Position numbers and translations under genes: made by a program | Assembly (NCBI GenBank): GCA_905215385.1 | Contig: CAJMPY010000007.1 | Location: forward strand, 1-64,000 | Source: an uncultured bacterium | GTDB taxonomy: Bacteria; Actinomycetota; Coriobacteriia; Coriobacteriales; Coriobacteriaceae | Direction: 5' to 3' | DNA: 64,000 bases | Part shown: positions 7,627 through 17,963 of the stretch, piece by piece | Layout: the number at the start of each line of letters is the position of its first letter | How positions within the stretch are numbered: the stretch's first letter is position 1 | The notes under the pieces: model-generated | What the model was told of the DNA's origin: nothing | The model's database searches: none | What the model saw: only the letters and a program-made list of their open reading frames with translations

Positions 7627-8289
7627 ATGAGCGATAACACGGCAAACATCTCTGTGGCTGATGCCGTCCTCGCGTCCGACAGCACGGCAAAGCGCCTGAC
7701 GGGCGACGAACGCCGTCGCGAGATCCTCGATGCCGTGCGCACCGTAAGCTCCGAGCTGGGCGTGTCCCACCTATCGGTATCGGCCGTGACCAAGCGAGCC
7801 GGCTGCACGCGCTCGCTGTTCTACCACTACTTCGCCGACATGGACGCCGCCGTCACCGCCGTCATGGACGAGGCAATCGACGGTTTTATCTCCGAGCTCG
7901 AGCAGTGGAACGCCAGCCGCACGGTTGGTGACATCGAAGGCGCACTCGACACCGTCGCTCCGCTCTTTAAGCGCCTGGTCGTGAGCGGTCGCGAGCTGCC
8001 GAGCACGCTCACCTCGAGCAGCGGCGCGCTCTACGGCGGCTTTTTGCACAACGTGGTCCAGCGCGTGGCGCAGTATATCTGCGATACCACCGTGGTGGAT
8101 TTTGTCGCCCATCATGAGCTACGCATCGACCATGTCTACGAGACGTTCTACACCCTCATCATGGGTCTTTTGATGTATATCCGCACGCACCCCGATGTGC
8201 CCGACGAGACGGTCAAGGAAATCATCGCCTCGACACTCCACATCGAGGGCTATACCGCCAAGTATCCGGAACGCAAGCCCCAGAACTGA
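7627..8289 (+). CDS. TetR/AcrR family transcriptional regulator
   Basis: This 220-residue DNA-binding repressor has an N-terminal HTH: the segment RREILDAVRTV, then SVSAVTKRAGCTRSLFYHYF, is the classical TetR recognition region at about residues 30-75. The C-terminal ligand-binding domain is helical with no recognisable ligand signature. The ATG at 7627 is favoured because GGCGG lies 7 nt upstream; an ATG six codons earlier overlaps that site. It is divergent from the Fe-S flavoprotein and 63 bp upstream of the DUF5692 gene, so it probably controls both, via the two TTGAC-N5-GTCAA palindromes. The inducer is unknown. Confidence 0.9.
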   Translation: MSDNTANISVADAVLASDSTAKRLTGDERRREILDAVRTVSSELGVSHLSVSAVTKRAGCTRSLFYHYFADMDAAVTAVMDEAIDGFISELEQWNASRTVGDIEGALDTVAPLFKRLVVSGRELPSTLTSSSGALYGGFLHNVVQRVAQYICDTTVVDFVAHHELRIDHVYETFYTLIMGLLMYIRTHPDVPDETVKEIIASTLHIEGYTAKYPERKPQN

Positions 8290-8352
8290 CGACATTTGGC
8301 CAAACTGCCCGCGATCAGAAGAGGGGCCGCGGGCGTGTGAAAGGAGAGCAGC

Positions 8353-9360
8353 ATGCTGTTCGATGTTTGGGGTAGCGATACCCTTATCCACTGGGCCGGC
8401 TGGGCCATGGTCTTTATTGGCCTGATCGTGCTCAACGAGGTCGGCCGCCGCACCAAGCTGGGCGCGGCCATCATCTTTGGCGTGGCTCCGCTGGCCATGA
8501 CCATCTACTGCGTCGCTATCGCCATCGGCGTCTCACAGGGTGCCGAGTGGGCGCTCACCAACCCCACCCATGTGTACCAGAACAGCTGGTTCCACTACGC
8601 CAAGGTATACGCGGCGCTGGCCGGTTGCTGGGGCTTCATTGCCATTAAGTACCAGTGGGGCAAGATCGGCAAGGCGCATTGGTTCCGCGCGTGGCCGTTT
8701 GTGATCGTCGCCATCAACATCATGATCGCCGTCGTGTCCGACTTTGAGAGCGCCTATCACTTCTTTGTCCTGGGCGAGTCCACCTGGGTCACCTCCGAGG
8801 GCGCCACGCAGCTCGCCGGCTGGAACAACGTGTTCAACGGCATCGCCGGTATCATCAACATCTTCTGCATGACCGGTTGGTGGAGTGTCTACGCCTCTGA
8901 GGACAAGACCGACATGCTGTGGCCCGACATGACCTGGGTCTACATCATCGCCTACGATATCTGGAACTTCTGCTACACCTACAACTGCTTGCCCACCCAC
9001 TCCTGGTTCTGCGGCTTTGCACTGCTGCTGGCGCCCACCGTCGCCGCCTTTATCTGGAACAAGGGCGGCTGGATCCAGAACCGTGCCTTTACGCTGGCTA
9101 TTTGGTGCATGTTTGCCCAGGTATTCCCGTACTTCCAGGAGGAGTCCATCTTTGTGACCCACTCCACGCTCGACCCCGGCGCCGCTACCGCGGTCTCGAT
9201 CGCCGCGCTGGTCGCCAACGTCGCCGCGATCATCTACATCGTCTACCGTGCCAAGAAGCTCGACCGCAATCCCTACAAGCAGGACGTCTTTGAGGGCACC
9301 AGCGATTGGGAGAAGGCTACCGCTCGCCGCGCCAAGGTTGATTACGCGCACGCCGAGTAA
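8353..9360 (+). CDS. DUF5692 family multi-pass membrane protein
   Basis: This 335-residue protein has about eight hydrophobic helices and many Trp, Tyr and His residues at helix ends, for example NSWFHYAKVYAALAG and YDIWNFCYTYNCLPTHSW. It matches my recollection of the DUF5692 family, which has no assigned function. The C-terminal 40 residues are charged and cytoplasmic. The conserved Cys/His-rich loop near residues 208-220 could bind a metal, heme or substrate; this is speculation. GGAGAG lies 6 nt before the ATG. It follows tetR by 63 bp and faces away from the Fe-S flavoprotein, suggesting a redox partner or a transporter for the flavoprotein substrate. A strong terminator follows at 9432. 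Confidence 0.75.
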   Translation: MLFDVWGSDTLIHWAGWAMVFIGLIVLNEVGRRTKLGAAIIFGVAPLAMTIYCVAIAIGVSQGAEWALTNPTHVYQNSWFHYAKVYAALAGCWGFIAIKYQWGKIGKAHWFRAWPFVIVAINIMIAVVSDFESAYHFFVLGESTWVTSEGATQLAGWNNVFNGIAGIINIFCMTGWWSVYASEDKTDMLWPDMTWVYIIAYDIWNFCYTYNCLPTHSWFCGFALLLAPTVAAFIWNKGGWIQNRAFTLAIWCMFAQVFPYFQEESIFVTHSTLDPGAATAVSIAALVANVAAIIYIVYRAKKLDRNPYKQDVFEGTSDWEKATARRAKVDYAHAE

Positions 9361-9431
9361 CATGCCCGGCGCAAACGCCGCTTGAATGTGAAGCAGCATA
9401 GCCGGCTCCGCGCAACTCAACGCATTGCAGA

Positions 9432-9470
9432 GCCCCCGGAATGTGATTCGTCCGCGTTCCGGGGGCCTTT
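9432..9470 (+). terminator. Intrinsic terminator after the DUF5692 gene
   Basis: Arms GCCCCCGGAA (9432-9441) and TTCCGGGGGC (9457-9466) are perfectly complementary and are followed by CTTTTG. It closes the tetR-DUF5692 unit about 70 bp after the stop codon. Confidence 0.85.
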
Positions 9471-9592
9471 TGCTGCCGCGAGGATGCGGCCGAACGATGC
9501 GCTCAGGTTAAATCGGATCTTATATTTCGTATGCGCTTTATATGGCTCCATTTTTGGGTACAGTGTTGAGCCGATATTGCATTGGGGGATAT

Positions 9593-11074
9593 ATGAGCGA
9601 TGAGACGTATGGCCGCGAGGATGCGGCCCAGGATGCGGAAGCATGTGCCGAAGCCCTGGAGAGCCTTGACCGGATCGCGCTAGACGAGCTCTCGTTTAGC
9701 GATTCGGTCGTCGACGCGCAAGACGAGGTGCACGAAGACACTGAGGACGAAGGCGGCGACGCCAAAGACGCTCCTGACGAAGCCGAAGAGGACGATAGCG
9801 AGGCCGACGACCAGCCCGAATCCGACACGGGCGAGGAAACCGTCTTGCTCGACAGCTTGCCGGCCGAGGATTCGCTGACCCGCGAGCTTCCTGGCTTAGG
9901 CTCTGCACCAGCCGTGGACGAGACCATCGCCATGGGCGATATTCCCCTGCCGTCCGTTCCTTCGGCACGCGAAGCCGAGGTTCGCCATCGCAAGATGTCG
10001 CCCAAGCGCCGCAATCTGATGGTCGCCGGTGTCGTGGCCGTCGCGCTCGTCGCCGGTGGTGCAGGCTATGCTGCCTGGAACGGATATCAGCAAGAGCAGG
10101 CTGCCGCTGTCGCCGCCAATGCCCACACGATGATGTCGGTGCAGATTGGTGTACATGCCGCGGGGCTCGACTGTTCCACCGGCTCCAAGATTCCCGTACA
10201 GGTGAGTGGCCAGGATTCTGACGGATCCTCCGTAAGCGAAACACTCTATGTTGACGAGCACGGCCGTGGCATCAAACTGCTACCCGGTGACTACACGCTC
10301 TCCGTTGCCGCCTCCCCCATCGCGTCCGACGGCACCGTCTATACCGTGCCGACCACCAAGGCGCAGGTCACGATCAAGAGCGACGGACAGGACCTAAGCA
10401 GCCAGGCCGCCTTTAAGCTCAAGGTGCCTTCGGCCGACACGGTAACCGACGACCAGATCGATGCCGCCGCCAAATATGCCGAGGAGGGAGGCGCGAGCTC
10501 CGCCGCCACCGCCAAGGTGCTCCAGCAGGCGGCAACCGCGCGGCGCGACGCCGCCGTCAATGCCGTGAGCGCGCAAAAGGCACAGGCGGCCCGTGATGCC
10601 GACGCCCGTCACAAGGCAACCGACCTCTACCAGCTCGATATCCCCGTCGAGTGGTACGGCAAGGTCGAGACTTGGCAAAATGGCAGCACGCTATGCATCT
10701 ATCTTGCCGGCGACAGCGATACGCCGATTGTGACGCTCGTCGCAGTGCGCGAGGGCGAGAGCTTTACGCCCGATGAGGGCGATACGGTTTTGGGTGCGGC
10801 CAACCTAGGCAACGGTTATACCGTCTACGCCAGCGGCCCCGTCTATCCGTACGTGGTGCCCCAGACCATCAACGGACGGACACAGAATCCCGTGTCGACC
10901 TACCCCATGGACACGGCCATTGAGCTTGTCGAGCTTACGACCGGCAACCGCTATACCTATAGCCAGATCAAGAACGTACTGGTCGGCAAAGACGGCAAGG
11001 CCGACGCTGCGACCAAACTAGAGACCGACTACCTCGCCCAGATTCTCCTGCCGAGCATCAAGGCCCAGGACTAG
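9593..11074 (+). CDS. Membrane-anchored protein with acidic cytoplasmic N terminus
   Basis: This is a hypothetical protein of 493 residues. Residues 1-95 or so are very rich in Asp and Glu and probably disordered. A basic patch (KMSPKRRN) precedes a single membrane helix at about 141-161 (VAGVVAVALVAGGAGYAAW), so the rest, about 330 residues, should be outside the cell. The outer part starts with a beta-rich segment (MMSVQIGVHAAGLDCS) and has an Ala-rich helical insert near residues 280-330. No catalytic motif is recognised. The ATG at 9593 is preferred because GGGGGAT precedes it; an upstream in-frame ATG lacks a site. It stands alone, convergent with the ATPase gene at 11148. A sensor, anti-sigma-like or surface role are all possible. 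Confidence 0.7.
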   Translation: MSDETYGREDAAQDAEACAEALESLDRIALDELSFSDSVVDAQDEVHEDTEDEGGDAKDAPDEAEEDDSEADDQPESDTGEETVLLDSLPAEDSLTRELPGLGSAPAVDETIAMGDIPLPSVPSAREAEVRHRKMSPKRRNLMVAGVVAVALVAGGAGYAAWNGYQQEQAAAVAANAHTMMSVQIGVHAAGLDCSTGSKIPVQVSGQDSDGSSVSETLYVDEHGRGIKLLPGDYTLSVAASPIASDGTVYTVPTTKAQVTIKSDGQDLSSQAAFKLKVPSADTVTDDQIDAAAKYAEEGGASSAATAKVLQQAATARRDAAVNAVSAQKAQAARDADARHKATDLYQLDIPVEWYGKVETWQNGSTLCIYLAGDSDTPIVTLVAVREGESFTPDEGDTVLGAANLGNGYTVYASGPVYPYVVPQTINGRTQNPVSTYPMDTAIELVELTTGNRYTYSQIKNVLVGKDGKADAATKLETDYLAQILLPSIKAQD

Positions 11075-11147
11075 CCTGGCGCAGCAAGGTGCTCCCCAAC
11101 TGTGATGAAGGAGCCAGGAGGTCCTGACCCCACAGGTCCATAGATGA

Positions 11148-12500
11148 TTAGGCAAGGAGCCACTTCCATGCGGGCATAACGTGTACCACACCGTGCTCGC
11201 ATGGAATATCGGTCTGTTCATCCATGGTAACGATTGCCGACTCGCCAAGATCGAACTGGGCCATCGAGGCATCAAGCGCGGCAATTTCGCGCTCGCGCGT
11301 TTTCTCACTTGCCATATCCGCACTCACCTGAATCAGGCTATAAGCCCGCATGAGAAGCGCGTCCCCAGCCACAAAGTCCACCTCATGGCTTTTGCTCTTC
11401 TCTTTGATTAGCAGGCGGCAGACAGAGCCGGTCCTCACCGCGGGAGTCCTTCTTCTGAGCGCATTGAACACTGCGGTCTCGAGCCTCTGGCCCTGGTCCA
11501 ATGCCGATGCGGGAGAGAATGCTCCAAACATCGCAGGGTCGACAGCGTAGACCTTAGACGCAGACCGCATGTTATTTGCCAGTGAACGCGTGAACTCCGG
11601 CACAGAAAATAACAGGTAGGCGTCCTCATAATACTCAAGTAAATCGCTGAGCGAATTACGACTGACGGGTATCTGTCTGCTCTTGAACTCGTTGTACACC
11701 TTGTTCACCGACAGCTCTCGTCCCGAAGATGCCATACACCGCGTCAGAAACAGTGAGGCCAAACGAGGGTTCTTAACGTCGTAACGTTCAACGACGTCCA
11801 TGGCGACCGTTCGCGAAGCATATTCCTGTAGCAGCTGAATCGCGTCTGCAGGCGTCTGCTCAAGTGTCGCGATGAATCCCCCTTGTTCAAGATACCCGAT
11901 CAGATGATGTCGAAGCAGCGCTGCAGCGCTCGGGGAAAAGGTCGCATCTGGCTCGGGAACGCTCCCCGTCTTATATCGAACGTATTCCGAAAAACTCAAC
12001 GGAAAAAGCTCTCGCACAAGAGAACGACCCCTGAACTCGCTCTTAAGTTCCGAGGACAGCATCTTAGAAGAAGATCCCGTCACATAGACGGTCGCTTTCT
12101 CCGTATCGACTACACGCCGCAGAAACGCACCCCATTCGGGAATTTCTTGGATCTCGTCAAAGAAAATGTAAGCGCCCTCGGTTCGAGCAGCAGGATACAG
12201 CGCATAGAACGTGTCGAGCACGTCCGCCAGCAGCGATGGCTCATACGGGCGCAAGCGCTCATCCTCAAAATTGAAGTAAAGCATCCGGTCAAGCTCGACG
12301 CCCCGGCTCTGAAGCCGCCGCATCTCCTGATACAAGCGATACGTCTTTCCACAACGGCGGGCCCCCACAATCACATTTACGATGTTGTCGCGCTTTGGCT
12401 CCTGTGGGTTTCCTAGATCTAGGTCTCGCTCAAAGACCTGCGGAACCCCCTGCTGTTCAAAGTCCTTTATTTTCTGGGCGATCAAGTCGTTGAATGCCAT
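11148..12500 (-). CDS. AAA family ATPase with C-terminal DUF4143 domain
   Basis: This 450-residue protein has the layout of the widespread AAA_14/DUF4143 ATPases. Walker A is GARRCGKT at residues 46-53, Walker B is YIFFDEIQEI at 111-120, and a sensor-like VTGSSSKML follows near 140. The C-terminal half contains a winged-helix region (SVNKVYNEFKSRQIPVSRNS) and a nuclease-fold-like strand pattern (KSHEVDFVAGD). The cellular role of this family is unclear; it is often scattered and horizontally acquired. The gene is monocistronic. A 22-bp inverted repeat (12510-12567) begins 9 bp upstream of the ATG and is the likely site of regulation. Confidence 0.85.
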   Translation of the reverse strand: MAFNDLIAQKIKDFEQQGVPQVFERDLDLGNPQEPKRDNIVNVIVGARRCGKTYRLYQEMRRLQSRGVELDRMLYFNFEDERLRPYEPSLLADVLDTFYALYPAARTEGAYIFFDEIQEIPEWGAFLRRVVDTEKATVYVTGSSSKMLSSELKSEFRGRSLVRELFPLSFSEYVRYKTGSVPEPDATFSPSAAALLRHHLIGYLEQGGFIATLEQTPADAIQLLQEYASRTVAMDVVERYDVKNPRLASLFLTRCMASSGRELSVNKVYNEFKSRQIPVSRNSLSDLLEYYEDAYLLFSVPEFTRSLANNMRSASKVYAVDPAMFGAFSPASALDQGQRLETAVFNALRRRTPAVRTGSVCRLLIKEKSKSHEVDFVAGDALLMRAYSLIQVSADMASEKTREREIAALDASMAQFDLGESAIVTMDEQTDIPCEHGVVHVMPAWKWLLA

Positions 12501-12509
12501 GATTCTCCA

Positions 12510-12567
12510 ATCTTGCTCTCTAGCTAATCAAAATTATAGCGATTCTTGATTAATTAGAGAGCAAGAT
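12510..12567 (-). promoter_or_regulatory. 22-bp near-perfect inverted repeat upstream of the ATPase
   Basis: The left arm (12510-12531) begins ATCTTGCTCTCTA and the right arm (12546-12567) ends TAGAGAGCAAGAT; 20 of 22 positions pair, with a 14-bp AT-rich spacer. A further ATCTTGCTTGATTAA at 12571-12585 repeats parts of the arms. The position just before the ATPase start suggests autoregulation or an RNA hairpin in the leader. Confidence 0.65.
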
Positions 12568-12679
12568 AATATCTTGCTTGATTAACACTTAAGCAAGTTT
12601 TTTCACTATTACTGCTCGAAGGATGCCGAGTGGCTGAGAGGACAACCAAGCTCGAATGCGACTCCCTGGACAGTCGATT

Positions 12680-12709
12680 GGGGACGGGACTTTTTGACTA
12701 CCCGTCCCA
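12680..12709. repeat. GGGACGGG palindromic repeat
   Basis: A hairpin with arms GGGACGGG and CCCGTCCC surrounds ACTTTTTGACTA. It belongs to the wider set of short palindromes scattered between genes here. The rest of 12588-12742 holds no gene; a stretch at 12624-12646 resembles the 5' part of a serine tRNA but does not fold into one. Confidence 0.5.
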
Positions 12710-12742
12710 GAAAATCATCGCCAAATTAGCTACTTGATGCAA

Positions 12743-12937
12743 CTAGCGCCAGGGGTCGGCTTCGAACAGCGGCTCGCGCTCGGGGCGGCGGTCGCTGTAG
12801 GGATCGTAGCCGTCGTCATCCTCGTTCTCGGCACGGATGTAGGGGTCGCGCGGCTTGGGTGCCGGCTTAGGCGCAGGCTTGGGTGCGGCGGGTGCGGCAT
12901 CGGTCGCCGGCGTGTTCGTCTTGTTCTTGTCTGTCAT
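12743..12937 (-). CDS. Small proline- and alanine-rich hypothetical protein
   Basis: This 64-residue protein has a low-complexity N-terminal half with Ala-Pro-Lys-Pro repeats (APKPAPKPAPKP) and an acidic, tyrosine-containing C-terminal half (ENEDDDGYDPYSDRR). No family is recognised and it is probably disordered. The ATG at 12937 has AAGGAG 8 nt upstream; an in-frame ATG six codons earlier overlaps that site. It lies downstream of clpB on the same strand, but the strong clpB terminator lies between, so it probably has its own promoter. Being real is supported by the ribosome site and high-GC codon use, not by homology. Confidence 0.55.
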   Translation of the reverse strand: MTDKNKTNTPATDAAPAAPKPAPKPAPKPRDPYIRAENEDDDGYDPYSDRRPEREPLFEADPWR

Positions 12938-12985
12938 CTGCGCATCTCCTTGCATCGCATCCGTTCAACATCATCGATTGTCGCA

Positions 12986-13024
12986 CGAAAAAGGGCGGCG
13001 GATCCAATTGGATCCGCCGCCCTT
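12986..13024 (-). terminator. Intrinsic terminator of clpB
   Basis: A perfect palindrome at 12991-13024 has 17-bp arms (AAGGGCGGCGGATCCAA) with no loop bases left over, followed on the minus strand by a run of five T. It sits 44 bp after the clpB stop codon. Confidence 0.9.
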
Positions 13025-13067
13025 GGCGTTTTGCGATGAGGGGCGGTTTTAAAGCCGGTCCCAAAAT

Positions 13068-15695
<2,628 letters not shown>

Positions 15696-15784
15696 GGAAT
15701 CACCTCTCTTGGGGCGGCCGCCCTACGGGGCGGCTTCACGTTGTTCGAGAAGTATTGTTGCCAGCTTTGCGCGATCTTATACAT

Positions 15785-15812
15785 AAATCTAAGTCTCTAT
15801 ATATAAGATTTT
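15785..15812 (-). promoter_or_regulatory. Putative HspR operator of clpB
   Basis: The block AAATCTAAGTC-N5-ATATAAGATTT is shared base for base with the dnaK promoter (24960-24986); only the five central bases differ. On the minus strand it is followed by TGTATAAG, a plausible extended -10. The operator is an inverted repeat of AATCT. It does not match the Streptomyces HAIR consensus (CTTGAGT-N7-ACTCAAG) closely. HspR as the binding protein is inferred from the shared regulon. Confidence 0.7.
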
Positions 15813-15834
15813 CTGAGTGCTCTCATGACATGCA

Positions 15835-15871
15835 AACCACCACAAAGGGGACAGGCACCTTTGTGGTGGTT
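15835..15871. repeat. ACCACCACAAAGG palindromic repeat, copy 1
   Basis: A 35-37 bp hairpin with arms AACCACCACAAAGG and CCTTTGTGGTGGTT and loop GGACAGGCA or its complement. Intact copies are at 15835-15871, 16646-16680, 17789-17824, 51994-52029, 54915-54955 and 58652-58688; a decayed one is at 17521-17546. Copies occur in both orientations. Confidence 0.85.
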
Positions 15872-15885
15872 GCAGTCTCTAGTCT

Positions 15886-16556
15886 CTATTTACTTGCCGA
15901 GCCTGTGCTTCCCGATTCGGCGTTCCAGGGCATCTCATCCTCGAACAGCCATGTACGGGCAGACCCACTATCGCGTGCAGTCTGCGGGTCGGGCAAGCAG
16001 GTCTGTTCATAGGCATCCTGAATGCACTGACCCATAAAATCGTTGAGCTCGGCCTGGTTGCCCTCCATGACAAGGCGGCATCGCCATCCAAGATGTAGAT
16101 GCCCGGCCCCTCATTGCCCTCGTAGCCAGGATCGTACAAAACATCACATAACTTGGCGCCATTCGCGGTGTCCAACTCGATGGACGAGTGACATCCGCCA
16201 ACCATGTCGTTCGCTTTTGCCCGATAGGACGCATATCCATACCAGCGCTTAAAGGTTTTGCCCCTGAGCAGCTCGGACGCCCTGTCGATCAGACTAGAAT
16301 CCGTGGTATAGCGCATAGCCCCAAGCTGAATACGCGGATAATTACTAATGCCCAGCGCAGCCGGTTGCCCATCAAAATCAACGGTAATGGTCTCAGGCTT
16401 GTCGTCGCCGGTCAGAAGTTCGACAGATTGAGTCACAGGCTTAACCACCGGCTCCGTCACCGCAGCAGGTAGAAACGCCATGCCGACAGCGCCCATGCCA
16501 ACCACGGTGATCGCAAGCGCCAAAACAATCAATCCAATACGGGCAGGACTTCTCAC
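15886..16556 (-). pseudogene. Exported membrane-anchored protein, frameshifted paralogue of 16866-17513
   Basis: The reading frame is a close relative of the divergent gene at 16866. Both start with GTG preceded by GAGGTG/GAGGT 7 nt upstream, have an N-terminal membrane helix (IGLIVLALAITVVG), and share TITVDFDGQPAALGISNYPR and GKTFKRWYG. After YILDGD the zero frame turns into unrelated sequence, while the -1 shifted frame continues as MEGNQAELNDFMGQC and ends GSARTWLFEDEMPW, matching the paralogue. A single base is missing near 16066-16075. The gene is therefore broken, or the base was lost in sequencing. No function is known for the family. Product length if repaired is about 223 residues. 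Confidence 0.8.
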
Positions 16557-16645
16557 AGCAAAACACCTCACAATGCAAGCCTTCGCTACCTGCACTAATG
16601 ATATCGCCAGCCAGCACTATTACCAAAAGAAGCCGCGCGCTCCTC

Positions 16646-16680
16646 ACCACCACAAAGGGGACAGGCACCTTTGTGGTGGT
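16646..16680. repeat. ACCACCACAAAGG palindromic repeat, copy 2
   Basis: Same hairpin as at 15835-15871 and in the same orientation. It lies in the 309-bp gap between the two divergent paralogues, which otherwise contains only their promoters; no gene is seen in the gap. Confidence 0.85.
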
Positions 16681-16865
16681 CCAGAGAAGAATCAGCCCCG
16701 ATTAAAAGAGGCGGCATCAAGCCCAGTCTACGTTTGGCGACCCCAAATCGAAGCCCAATGGGGCCTTTCAGCCCCCTCATTCCGGGCGGTCGCTTTCTTT
16801 TGAATATTGTCGTAAGCTAGTATCACTTATCTTAATGAATGCATACTGTTTGCGAGGTACTCGCC

Positions 16866-17513
16866 GTGAAACGCTCCACCTATATCGGCCTGCTCGTCTT
16901 AGCGTTTGCAATTACCGCAGTCGGCGTGGGCATTATCTATCTCGCATTTCTCCCTGCCTCGGCAACGCAGGCGGCGGTTGAAACCGTAAGCTACCCCATC
17001 GAAATCCTCACCGATATCGTCAAACCCGATTCAATCACCGTCGATTTCGACGGTACGTCCGCAGCGCTTGGGGTCAGTAACTATCCCAGAATCGAACTTG
17101 GAGCCACGCGCTATACCCAAGATGAGCAGCTTATCGGCAAGGCAACCAGTTTACTCAAAGGCAAGACGTTTAAGCGATGGTACGGCGCCGCAATATATCG
17201 AGCCAAGAAAGGCCAAATGAATGGCGGGTATTATTCGACCCTTGAACTCGATGCGGCAAACGGGAGCAGACTGTGCAACGTTTCATACGACCCCGGCTAC
17301 GTGGACAACGAAGGGCCGGGAGTCTATATCTCGGATGGCAACGTGATCTACGTCATGGAAGGCGACCAGACGGCAGTCGTCGAATTTATGGATCGGTGTA
17401 CCGAGGATGCCTACGAACAAACTTGCGAGCCCGATCCACAGACAGCGCGCGACAGTGGCTCAGCACGCACTTGGCTATTTGACGATGAGATAACCTGGAC
17501 CCCATCGAAATAA
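16866..17513 (+). CDS. Exported membrane-anchored hypothetical protein
   Basis: This 215-residue protein has a basic N terminus (VKRSTY) and one membrane helix at about residues 6-27 (GLLVLAFAITAVGVGIIYLA), with the remainder outside. The outer domain contains ITVDFDGTSAALGVSNYPR, GKTFKRWYGAAIYRAKKG and a C-terminal SGSARTWLFDDEITW; the alternation of strands suggests a beta-rich fold. No known family is recognised. The GTG at 16866 is chosen because GAGGT is 7 nt upstream and because the paralogue on the other strand has the same arrangement. The two genes are an inverted duplication with divergent promoters; this copy is intact and the other is frameshifted. Confidence 0.7.
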   Translation: MKRSTYIGLLVLAFAITAVGVGIIYLAFLPASATQAAVETVSYPIEILTDIVKPDSITVDFDGTSAALGVSNYPRIELGATRYTQDEQLIGKATSLLKGKTFKRWYGAAIYRAKKGQMNGGYYSTLELDAANGSRLCNVSYDPGYVDNEGPGVYISDGNVIYVMEGDQTAVVEFMDRCTEDAYEQTCEPDPQTARDSGSARTWLFDDEITWTPSK

Positions 17514-17570
17514 GAACCCGCCGGACAGACACCTTCGTGGTAGTTTTCGGCTCCGGCGCTCCGCTGTCTC

Positions 17571-17776
17571 AATCTGTAACAGCTAGCGGCCCTTTTGGGT
17601 CCTTGGTGTTACAGATTTAGATGAAATGATTGACGGCAACCGTTTGTCTAAATCTGTAACAACTACTCGGCAAATTGGGCCCCAGATGTTACAGATCGAG
17701 ATTAAGTGCAGAGCCCCGTCGGAAAATCTCAATCTGTAACACCAGGCACACTTTTAACCGCCTAGATGTTACAGAT
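17571..17776. repeat. Three AATCTGTAAC dyads with an 80-bp period
   Basis: Three hairpins start at 17571, 17651 and 17731. Each begins AATCTGTAAC and ends TGTTACAGAT 46 bp later, with unrelated loop sequences. Starts are exactly 80 bp apart. The stem is kept at 10-11 bp in all three, with partial extension (TCTC/GAGA) outwards. Together with the palindromes at 17521-17546 and 17789-17824 this fills the 450-bp gap between the paralogue gene and the hydratase gene; no coding sequence is seen in it. Confidence 0.8.
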
Positions 17777-17788
17777 CGAGACAAACGG

Positions 17789-17824
17789 AACCACCACAAA
17801 GGTGCCTGTCCCCTTTGTGGTGGT
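17789..17824. repeat. ACCACCACAAAGG palindromic repeat, copy 3
   Basis: Same hairpin as copies 1 and 2, but with the loop in the opposite orientation (GGTGCCTGTCC instead of GGACAGGCACC). It lies directly after the 80-bp-period array. Confidence 0.85.
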
Positions 17825-17963
17825 CCCAGTCTTTTTTTAGCGTCTCTCAAGACCCAACGAGAACGCAGAAATGTAGCCCGGGGCTTATCCTTTCCCGAAC
17901 GCGACCCTCGCGAAGCGCGTGAGCGGGCGGGAAAGGGTGGCCCCGGGCGGACAATTAAGTGCG

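Noticed and set aside
12612..12690. Complete tRNA-Ser gene
   Set aside because: Only the 5' part resembles a tRNA; no anticodon stem or T arm can be formed.
17571..17776. CRISPR array
   Set aside because: Only the short stem ends repeat; the loop and spacer lengths and the low copy number do not fit, and no cas genes are near.
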